A stretch of 64,000 bases of DNA, taken from Physcia stellaris (taxonomy: Eukaryota; Ascomycota; Lecanoromycetes; Caliciales; Physciaceae). The stretch is from positions 620,001-684,000 of the forward strand of contig JABSSW010000014.1 in the NCBI GenBank assembly GCA_018902385.1, given 5' to 3'. The notes beneath the pieces are model-generated. The model was not told the origin of the DNA, did not search any database, and saw nothing but the letters and a program-made list of their open reading frames with translations. Each line of letters begins with the position of its first letter. Positions within the stretch are counted from its first letter, which is position 1. Shown here in pieces: positions 56,172 through 64,000 of this stretch. A program made the position numbers and the translations under genes.

Positions 56172-56849
56172 ATGAAGATTCCCACCCTGAGACTAAGTAT
56201 TTTCATTTGTTGCCTGCTTTTCGGCAGTATCAGCTTTTCCGCAATCACGTCCTTCCAGCAAAGGAAGCAATGCATCTACCAAGCTTTCGCTCACCCCTAT
56301 CAAAAACATCTCTTTGCCACTGCACATCACAAACTCATCCCTTTTCTCGTAAGTATAACCTTCAACGCTAAACCCTGTACCGACAATGCCATCTACAGAG
56401 TCGAGCAATGGCCGCCCTTCCCCTACCGGTACAACATCCCTGGGACGGGGAACACGAAATGGCTGCGCTTCACCTTCTCGACCGCTGAGCACTATGGCCC
56501 CGTAGCCCGTCTACTACTCATGAACATATGCGACCAGATGCTGGATTGGCTGCGGGACCGGCAACGTGACTCCGACATTGACGCCTGGCATTTCGTCCAG
56601 AACTCCGCGCCTGCAAGTAAAGGCATATCTCACAGCATGCTGCTGGCCCTGCGCCCCGCTGCGCCGGGTCGGCGTCAGTACATGTCGACCTCCCTGGCGC
56701 TGGACGCTATCAGGACATTTCGAGGGCTTGTGGCGCGCTATGGGGCTTTGCATGGCGGCTTTCAGATCTGGGAGGATGGGTACTGCAAGGGGGATTCGCA
56801 CGTCTCTATTATTGAATGGCCGCCCGTGCGGGCTGTGGCGGAGCAATAG
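56172..56849 (+). CDS. Small secreted protein of unknown function (225 aa)
   Basis: The ATG at 56172 begins a signal peptide (LSIFICCLLFGSISFSAIT). The mature protein is basic and rich in aromatic residues. Blocks include EQWPPFPYRYNIPGTGN and WLRFTFSTAEHYGPVARLL, then a helical ARLLLMNICDQMLDWLRD with a Cys and a C-terminal YCKGDSHVSIIEW. Few cysteines are present (about five in the mature part). A GTAAGT at about 56349 would allow an intron, but every nearby acceptor shifts the frame and the uninterrupted frame looks natural. It may be an effector-like or wall protein; there is no family I recognise. Confidence 0.65.
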   Translation: MKIPTLRLSIFICCLLFGSISFSAITSFQQRKQCIYQAFAHPYQKHLFATAHHKLIPFLVSITFNAKPCTDNAIYRVEQWPPFPYRYNIPGTGNTKWLRFTFSTAEHYGPVARLLLMNICDQMLDWLRDRQRDSDIDAWHFVQNSAPASKGISHSMLLALRPAAPGRRQYMSTSLALDAIRTFRGLVARYGALHGGFQIWEDGYCKGDSHVSIIEWPPVRAVAEQ

Positions 56850-59401
56850 TAGTGGCAATTACTCCTGGATCAAGATGAATTGCACCTAAGCTGCCGCTCT
56901 CACCGCCAGGTGCTGATTATTCAGGTACACCGCCAGCTCATAGCATGATCGAACATGACGAGAGACCACGCAGTGCTAATGTGATAGGCTCCTCACAGTC
57001 AGCGAATGAGAGATTCGTAGTTCAAATCCGTGAAGGTTTCCAACCGACCTCCATCATTTATCAAAATTAGCGCTCCGAGCCACCGGAGACATATTACCAA
57101 CCATCGTATTTGGTGTTTTAATACAATGCCTTCAGGGCTTCCGTGCAGCAACAATCTGCAACATCTAACCTACTATTTTGACATCATATCCTTCCCTTCC
57201 GCACCTTCCAACACGCCCTCCCTTCCCTTCCACCCATCCCATCCACTCCTCCCCTCCCCCAAAACCCAATCAATCATCCAGAGCTAGCCAAAGTCGCAAA
57301 CGCACACATATCGAAAAAGAAAACTTCAAAAGCCCGACCTCCCAACCAAACAGAAAATAAATGCCCCTATCCCTCCAATTTCCCATCTTTCATCTCTTCT
57401 TCCTGCCTCGCTTATCCTCTTCTGTGTCGACCTCCTTATGAGGCTTTGTTTATGCATTTCGCTCCATAACCAAACGCAGAGAGAGACAGAGACGGAGTAA
57501 GTAGCCAGGCTCTGAAAACTGCCGTGACGCTCATGCAGGAGGCCAGGTCTAAACCACCGGGGGTCAGTACATGGCATTGAAGGCATCTCTTCATCCCTGG
57601 AGACGACTGCTCCTGACCAGGCAATCCGTCGTGGAGAGTAGCCGCGGTCCACGGCAGACTTCGAACTCTACACCCAAAGATCGGATCTAATCGAATGCAC
57701 GTATCCTGTACAAAGGTCTCGCCCCAGCTGCTCCAGCTGCGCTGACTTGAGAATTCACTACACAGTACACGGTATTTATTCGAGTGGGCATGATCCATGC
57801 CAAAAATCCCAGATAGTGCAATATAAGGCGATATTCTTGTCATATCAGCTAGCGTTCTCACCCAACCGTGCAAGAGATCTGGAAGGGAACGGAGGACTGG
57901 ATAGAGAGTATGGAAACGATGGAAAGGGTTTTTCGACCTATATAGCCGACCCGAACCCCCCCCCCCAAAAAACCATCGTCGACGGTGCATATAGCTCGTT
58001 TTCACGTACCGGAACATCTGCAAGCTCACCATCTGGCTCGATTGACAATTTCTAGGATCCCTATCATTAAGTCTGAATCACAAATATGCGGCCCCTTCCC
58101 CCCCAAACCTCACTTTCTCTGCATCGAATTCTCCCAACCCTGTAACCAAGACGAAGTATCAGTATACGCACCTTCCCCGCCCCTCGAAAGCATACCCAGA
58201 AGCGCGCCCGACCTACATCTCCTCTCAATGCTTCGATCCGGCCATCCAAAGCCGATTTTTCGGTTGCAAATACCCCTTCCATTTCAAAATTCCATGACAG
58301 TGCCCAAAGACGTTTGCAGAGCAAAAACCATGATATGAATTCCCAAAAAGATGCATTCTCGATGAAAAATCATCTCTGGTATCTCATACTGATATATTTG
58401 CTGCTCTCCCGCCTGCCTTCTGCATGAGACCTGGCTGGGCCTTCAGGCTCAAGTGGGGCCAAAAATCTAGGACTCCCGGAGTATGATATGACCGAGGGTG
58501 AAACGAGGCTCGGAGATGGATCGGATCGAAGCAGACATTTCCTAAACTCCAAAAGGAATCGCTCGAAACAGGAAAGAGAAGGACTCGTGGTGATTGCCGA
58601 CTTTCTACACAGAAACCTTCAACGGCATCTTGCAGAGTTTTGGGGATAGCCAGGGGGGCGGGCACATACTGGTAGCCATACAGAGAAGACAATTTGGGTC
58701 CCTTCAAGCCGCACAAACAGGGATACAAACGTTCGTACATCGGACTTTCTACGTACCTGTTCATGGTGATATGGGTCTTGACATCCGTTGATCTTTAGTG
58801 CACTTAAGGATCTGGACGTCGAATGAGCGTCACACGAGCCACAAGCATGTTCTCTTCGCAGCGATGTGTTGCATTTGGCGGCGATGTGGACAAAGCTCTA
58901 ATACCATATCGGGAAACCAGCTAACTGTGGAGCACAAACGAGAACAGTAGAGCAATGAATGGAATCTTGCACTGCTCGTGCTAGGTTCCAAAGTTCTGTG
59001 CCCGATCTATAGGTCGATTCGGTAAATTTTGAAAACGCGCCAGGGAGCCAAACACCTAGTTTGCGAGCTCAAGGCAACGGATGTGTGCGCCCATGAGGAC
59101 TCCGTGGCTCGTGGATAGACCGAACGCTGGAGCTGGGATCTGAAAAGACGTCTGGAAAGCTGACCGGACCAGCGTCGGGCACTTGTCGGTTCGATACGGC
59201 ATTTTCTTAATCAATTAGACAGACGATGTCTGTTGAAGTACTCTCGGACTCTGACGTTGCATTCACTGTTGAAGATCATTTGGTGTGACCACACACCAAA
59301 GAAAAGCAAAAGCTCTCGTTATCAGCCAAGATAATGGAGACAAGCGCGTGAATCCAACGGTTACGACCAACGGCCTGACACCTGTCGAACGATAATGTCG
59401 C
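56850..59401. other. 2.6 kb intergenic region
   Basis: No gene is supported. The region is CT-rich near 57180-57260 and has an 11-C run at 57956-57966. Open frames on both strands (57436-58764) overlap each other and look random. Confidence 0.5.
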
Positions 59402-60796
59402 TCAATCCCCATCCTCATCCCCATCCCCAGCTTCGTCTTCATCCCCATCTTCGTCTTCATCCCCATCTTCGTCTTCATCCTCATCTGTCCCCCATTCTTT
59501 CTCAATGATAGACCATGCATACTCGCACATTCGACACCAAGGGTTGATATCGGTCTTCCTCAACAGGAAATCATAGAGTGGCTGAGGCTCCATTATGAGT
59601 TTCCCCGCTCCATCTGTCTCCCTGGTCAAAGCATGGAACATACGGGGACGATCGTAAAAGCGTAGGTATCCAAGGTTGACCTTTCGGAGACTTGCGATTT
59701 CACGAAGTGCATCCAGTATCCCATTCCAAGAACCATCGACTACCTTGGCGTTGTGCAAGGAGAAACTCCTCAAATCCCAGCAGGATTCTGTGAGGAATTC
59801 GATGAAATTGGTTTCATTCAATATGGCACCACCAATCACCACACTTTCCAGGCTGCGGGCCCTCTTCGTACAGATGACGTCTTTCCAGAGGGCAAACCTT
59901 CTCGAGGATTCGTCAACATCTGGCAGCAGCACGTAGAGATGTTTAAGGTTGGTAGCTGCCGTCATGATGGACGATAAAGAGGTTGATTCTGGCGTGAATG
60001 GTGCTATGAATAGATTGCGCATATCGACTTCAAGTCTTTCCAAGCGTGCAAAGGCCGTCGAAACCCATATCTCGTCGGATCGCTCAAGGGGTGCGAAAAG
60101 GCCGCCGTTCTCTGACTCGAGATCGAAAGCATCTAGATATAGTTCCTTGATAGATATATTGGCGCAAGTCAACGCCTGAATCATAGTACTCAACTGTCGA
60201 GACCCGCGGGATAATCGACAGGCTGGATGCCAGACTGATAGCATGTGCCGTCTCAGGTTAGGCTCCTGTCGGAGCAGCCTAGTCCCATGTTTACGATCAC
60301 AATCCTGAGGATTATAGCCAGTGATCTCAACCGAGACCAGATTGGTGAGACGTCGGAGTGCTTTAGCCATCATCTTGTTGCCTTGCCCCGAAGAATCAAG
60401 GATCCGTTGCTTCCTCGCATACAAGCGATAAGCTTTCCAGGCAGCCTTTTGGTCGTCTTTGTCAACCGCGGGCCTCTCGCCACGATTCCAAGGAGGATAT
60501 ATGCCGGCTTTGAAGACTTCGAATGTCACATGGTGAAATTGCTCCATTCCACAAGACAGGTGCTGGACAAGTGGGGCAAGTTGTTTTTGCTGCGCAATGT
60601 TGACAACATTCTGCAGACTTGCTTGTTCCAACCAAACAGTAATATATTCAAATGCCCTTGGTGTTGCGTATGCGCTTAGAGCCTTGCACGAAAGTCTTAC
60701 TTGTAGAAGCGAATTCTGTTCAAGTCGATCGAGTACTAGGGACGTCAATTCAGGAGGTAGCGTCGTCAAATGGCATGGCCGTAGTGATATCGCCAT
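59402..60796 (-). CDS. F-box protein with acidic repeat tail (464 aa)
   Basis: The ATG at 60796 begins MAISLRPCHLTTLPPELTSL, with the F-box (LPPELTSLVLDRLEQNSLLQVRLSCKAL split over residues 13-40). The middle holds leucine-rich lines (LTNLVSVEITGY, FARLERLEVDMRNLFI, TNLKHLYVLLPDVD), as in fungal F-box/LRR substrate adaptors. A cysteine pair near the end lies in WCRMCEYAW. The last 27 residues are almost only Asp, Glu and Gly, encoded by a GA-rich microsatellite (described separately). It is intronless. The likely role is SCF-type substrate recognition; the target is unknown. Confidence 0.78.
   Translation of the reverse strand: MAISLRPCHLTTLPPELTSLVLDRLEQNSLLQVRLSCKALSAYATPRAFEYITVWLEQASLQNVVNIAQQKQLAPLVQHLSCGMEQFHHVTFEVFKAGIYPPWNRGERPAVDKDDQKAAWKAYRLYARKQRILDSSGQGNKMMAKALRRLTNLVSVEITGYNPQDCDRKHGTRLLRQEPNLRRHMLSVWHPACRLSRGSRQLSTMIQALTCANISIKELYLDAFDLESENGGLFAPLERSDEIWVSTAFARLERLEVDMRNLFIAPFTPESTSLSSIMTAATNLKHLYVLLPDVDESSRRFALWKDVICTKRARSLESVVIGGAILNETNFIEFLTESCWDLRSFSLHNAKVVDGSWNGILDALREIASLRKVNLGYLRFYDRPRMFHALTRETDGAGKLIMEPQPLYDFLLRKTDINPWCRMCEYAWSIIEKEWGTDEDEDEDGDEDEDGDEDEAGDGDEDGD
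59405..59490. repeat. 18-bp coding minisatellite giving the acidic tail
   Basis: An 18-bp unit (CCCCATCTTCGTCTTCAT on the plus strand) is tandemly repeated at 59443-59460 and 59461-59478, with partial copies on both sides. On the coding strand it yields Asp-Glu-Asp-Glu-Asp-Gly units at the C-terminus. Copy number is likely to vary between strains. Confidence 0.8.
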
Positions 60797-61893
60797 ACCA
60801 AGAGCAGGAAATGAAGGTATTTCTGCACAGCAGCGCTCGCGCTTTCAAGGATGATGAGGAACTGCAGAATTACCAAATAACGTGCAGTACCTGGATCAAC
60901 GATAGCTATCCGATCTAGGCGAACAATCAACTTGACAATCTGATCGATAGCAGGTTCGTGTGGTTTTCTACTGCATTTGAGTTCCTAGTATTGCAAGCGC
61001 TGGTGTAGCAATGCAGAAGCTGTCGAGTCAACGCGTCGCGTGAACGACGTTTCGCCTCTCAATCCAAATCACGTGTTATGTCCGAAACTTCCATAACCTC
61101 GAGCAGCTAGATACAATAGGTATTCATTACGTCGCATTGCGCTCAAAAGATCATGTGCACAATCTTCGTCAAGATCAATCGTATTATTTTCCTCCTTGAT
61201 CATGTGATTAACTTAGATTAGGGCTCAGATACCAAGAGTAAATGCTTGTCGTTCAGACACGTTAGAGCGAGCGGAATGACCGCAGGCGGACGATAATGTT
61301 TGATTCTCACACATAACCCGAATTCACAACCACACTCAGCATGGTTTGCCACGGCTTAGATTGGCGGTGGCCGTCGTGTGAGCTCGGACCTCCGACTTGC
61401 GGTCTTGAGGTCGGTGCGGAGTTCGAGTTCGGTCTGACAAGTATGGAATTCACATTCGCTAGGGATTGACAGGCGCTGTGTTGCATGTTTAGTGGTGTGG
61501 GAGGTTGAAGTCGGCTGAGGATGGGTCGTAATTGGGCGGATCTGGAATTCTGTGGTAAGGGAGATGGCTCCGGGGCAAGGGTGGCGGCGAGAACAAATTT
61601 GATTTCAGTACTACTGATGATTTTTAAACCGATATGGAAAGCGAAGAAAGCGATCTATGAGATTCGTGACGTGCAACAGCTCGCTCGAGAAGTACAATCT
61701 TAGACTCTAGACATGGAGGGTCCGCCACGATTGAATATTATTCGCTCTATGCTGTGATAAGTTCCCCCTTCCAACTCTTGGTGGCTAATGTTCTTGATAA
61801 AGCCTTGCTGCTTGTTGTCACCACCAGTATCTCCCCGTGCAAAGCCATTCCCGACTTGAATCTGCTACTTGTCTCTGACTCTGAGACCAGTAC
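60797..61893. other. Intergenic, no gene seen
   Basis: About 1.1 kb upstream of the F-box gene and downstream of the NRPS stop. Short random frames only. Confidence 0.45.
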
Positions 61894-64000
61894 TCAGGCC
61901 TCGACCGACACGTAGGATGACACCGGCTCTTCCGGGCGCCAGACTGCAGATGCGCAGCCGTTGATGAAGTCGGAACAGAGGCCATCCTGTCCATTGGAGA
62001 GGTGCGACACCGCCGCACAAAAGTCACCTGCGACTTCTTCCAATTCCCGCTGACCCATGATCTTAGTAGGCGCCTGGATTTCGACCTCGAGCTTATTGCC
62101 GGCCAGCGATGTGTTTAGGTACAGTTCTTCCAGCTCCCACCCTGCAAAGTGGCAGGTGACTGGATGCTCACGGCCCTGCATTTTGACGCTTGTCACCCAC
62201 TCGTCGCTACCATGGTTCCAAATAGTGCCTAAATTCTGGTCCATAGTCGGCGGCCAGTCGGTGCAATTGAGAACCAGGTCTTTAAGCTGTATGTTTTCGA
62301 AGGGCATGCTTTCGACGTCCTGATTGTGTATGAACTGAAAGAGATCTAGCGGTCTCCAATGGGGCTGGACCGTCACTCGGACTGGAAAGAAAGCGAGACA
62401 GGGACCAATGACATCCTCATGACTCCCCTGACCTGGTCGACGACCACTTGTGACCTGCAACATGATTATATCCATGGTCGCTATCCTCTTAGCCAGAGTC
62501 AGTGCCCACGAGGCTTTAATGAAAGTGGCCATGGTGCATATTTCTGGCAAAGAGTCTAGAGCAATGACCCTTGTCGTCTCTACTGTTCGCTCCTCCGGGC
62601 AAAGAGAGCCATTACTACAAGTTGCTCGAAAGCACGTTGGGACTGAGCCGGCAAGAAGATTTCGCCAGTAATCATAACTTCCATTCCGACCGGCATTGGC
62701 TGTGGCGTAGAAATATTTGCGGAACTGTCCTCTCTCAGTGATCATCGACCCCGCAAAAGCAGTCTCCCAATCCTTCCAGATTTCTGAAATGCTCCATCCG
62801 TCGTAAATAGCGTGAGATATCCGCAGGGTCCAGGTTGTGTGTTCCTTGGTCTTCACAACCAGGATATGGAGCGGTGATGTTCCTGGTGCCGGTAGGTCTG
62901 CCTTGGTATTCTCCTCAATCAAAGCCTGGCACATCTCCTCTGTAGAGTGGATTTCCAGACCATACGCCGGCTTTCTGAGAACGACTTGCAGGTCACCGCC
63001 GTCGTGTGGTATGAGAACGGTGCGCAGTATCTCGTGCTTTTCCACCACCTGATCCCAACTCTTCAAGAGCCGGTCAAGATCAACTCCGTTCTCAAACTCA
63101 AATACCATAACTGGACTGCTCCCTTGAATTTCCCAGGTTTGATGCTGAGTGGCAGGAAGCACGTCTACAATGTCGTCTATGTTAATCTGAAAAGGCTTAC
63201 AAATATGCTCTGTCAAGAAAGCGGACGTGTTCGAAACATTCAACAGAGAGAAGGGTGACCACGCCTGCTCATGTTCTTCATTTTCAGTAAGCGGCGTCCA
63301 TTCTTGGGTGAGATCAGACAATACTGGTAGTTTGAAGATCATTTGGACTGTCAGAAGTCTGTGCTTAGAGCGTGCTGCACTCACAAGTCGCATTGCAACT
63401 ACTGAATCACCTCCTAGATGGAAGAAGTTGGAGTTAGAGCCGATGGTGTGGAGGGAAACTCTGAGAACTTCTGCCCACAAATTACTCATTAGATGCTCCT
63501 CGGAGGTTTTTGGAGTCTGCGGCTCCATAAGGTCTTGGCCTGAGTATGCCATCAGATCTTGGATTGTCAGCTCTCCTGCGGCCTGCCGAAGCAGTTTTCT
63601 GTCCGTTTTATCGCTTGCACTTTTTGGCAGGTAACGCACTGGAAGTAGTGCTGATGGTATCATATATGTTGGGAGAATGTTGGCAAGCTCTTGCAACACA
63701 ACCGGAGCCCGTTTCAAACGATATTCTGGTGGTAATATCAAGCCTTCGCTGCCGATGTCAAGCCCAGGATCAGTGCTCACGAAGGCGATGAGGCGAGCAT
63801 CGTCGCCGGCTTTGATGTGTACAACTTCGGCAGCAACTGCCGCTTGATCAAACTGTTTCGAAAGTTGGTACTCAACTTCGCCGAGTTCGACTCGACATCC
63901 CCGCAACTTTACTTGAGTGTCCTTACGGCCTACATAGACGAAAGAACCATCCGGATTGTACTTGACAAGATCACCTGTTCTGAAAAACCTGCACTTGGCG
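61894..64000 (-). CDS. Nonribosomal peptide synthetase, C-terminal part (A end - T - terminal C), cut by window edge
   Basis: The gene runs off the right edge, so this is only the last about 702 residues. Visible order: the end of an adenylation domain (FRTGDLVKYNPDG, the A7 motif, then GRKDTQVKLRGCRVELGE, A8), the carrier domain (FFHLGGDSVVAMRL, phosphopantetheine serine near 63405), and a condensation-type domain (about residues 230-650) with the active site SHAIYDGWS at about 62800-62817. A domain of this type at the very C-terminus, with Ser instead of the first His of HHxxxD, matches fungal terminal condensation (CT) domains that release or cyclise the peptide. No thioesterase or reductase follows. 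The true N-terminus, number of modules and cluster partners lie to the right. Confidence 0.92.
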   Translation of the reverse strand, partial: AKCRFFRTGDLVKYNPDGSFVYVGRKDTQVKLRGCRVELGEVEYQLSKQFDQAAVAAEVVHIKAGDDARLIAFVSTDPGLDIGSEGLILPPEYRLKRAPVVLQELANILPTYMIPSALLPVRYLPKSASDKTDRKLLRQAAGELTIQDLMAYSGQDLMEPQTPKTSEEHLMSNLWAEVLRVSLHTIGSNSNFFHLGGDSVVAMRLVSAARSKHRLLTVQMIFKLPVLSDLTQEWTPLTENEEHEQAWSPFSLLNVSNTSAFLTEHICKPFQINIDDIVDVLPATQHQTWEIQGSSPVMVFEFENGVDLDRLLKSWDQVVEKHEILRTVLIPHDGGDLQVVLRKPAYGLEIHSTEEMCQALIEENTKADLPAPGTSPLHILVVKTKEHTTWTLRISHAIYDGWSISEIWKDWETAFAGSMITERGQFRKYFYATANAGRNGSYDYWRNLLAGSVPTCFRATCSNGSLCPEERTVETTRVIALDSLPEICTMATFIKASWALTLAKRIATMDIIMLQVTSGRRPGQGSHEDVIGPCLAFFPVRVTVQPHWRPLDLFQFIHNQDVESMPFENIQLKDLVLNCTDWPPTMDQNLGTIWNHGSDEWVTSVKMQGREHPVTCHFAGWELEELYLNTSLAGNKLEVEIQAPTKIMGQRELEEVAGDFCAAVSHLSNGQDGLCSDFINGCASAVWRPEEPVSSYVSVEA

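Noticed and set aside
57436-58764. Overlapping open frames of 126-198 codons
   Set aside because: Frames on both strands overlap with no feature, and the area includes CT-rich and poly-C stretches.

Overview
The window reads as nuclear DNA of a filamentous ascomycete (Pezizomycotina; the class is uncertain, Dothideomycetes-like gene content is my guess). The evidence is short introns (mostly 43-76 nt) with GTAnGT-type donors and CTAAT/CTGAC branch sites, an intron-containing tRNA-Asn, a Clr5-domain protein, a HET-domain gene, F-box/leucine-rich proteins, a LaeA-like methyltransferase, a GH76 mannanase, a cytochrome P450 and the 3' end of a nonribosomal peptide synthetase (NRPS). Gene models were spliced by eye and checked for phase. 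Almost all multi-exon models sum to a multiple of three.

Layout. 0-6 kb: a tRNA-Asn cut by the window edge, an F-box protein, and a divergent housekeeping pair (mitochondrial inner membrane protease subunit 2 and a tartrate/isopropylmalate-type dehydrogenase). 6-10 kb: a small membrane peptide, a block of short direct and inverted repeats, and a Clr5-ankyrin protein. 11-16 kb: a methyltransferase, a secreted protein and a small secreted double-psi beta-barrel protein. 17-30 kb: a three-copy minisatellite, a secreted protein of unknown function, a single-pass membrane protein, an F-box protein, a four-pass membrane protein, and a divergent pair of unknown proteins, one with a tandemly duplicated exon and intron. 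30-35 kb: GH76 mannanase with a lectin-type module, then a microsomal P450. 35-45 kb: a broken HET gene, two divergent paralogues with alpha-helical, membrane-hairpin character, and an ankyrin relic. 46-54 kb: a secreted protein, a PQ-loop membrane protein, a membrane protein with a helical N-terminus and a serine beta-lactamase-like hydrolase. 56-64 kb: a small secreted protein, an F-box protein with an acidic repeat tail, and an NRPS 3' end (adenylation end, carrier, terminal condensation domain) running off the right edge.

Two themes stand out. First, six reading-frame breaks in five otherwise intact genes are each cured by adding a single base. Four clearly lie in runs of 4-7 identical bases and two in short G runs. 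This suggests systematic homopolymer under-calling in the assembly rather than true pseudogenes. Second, 35.7-45.1 kb looks like an accessory island: a HET-domain gene with three frame changes, two related helical proteins with strong hydrophobic segments arranged head to head, and a decayed ankyrin gene. I propose it as a candidate undescribed membrane-active allorecognition or conflict locus. That is an inference from architecture, not from a recognised family.

Long stretches between genes (notably 39.0-42.4, 53.8-56.1 and 56.9-59.4 kb) contain nothing I can support as coding.
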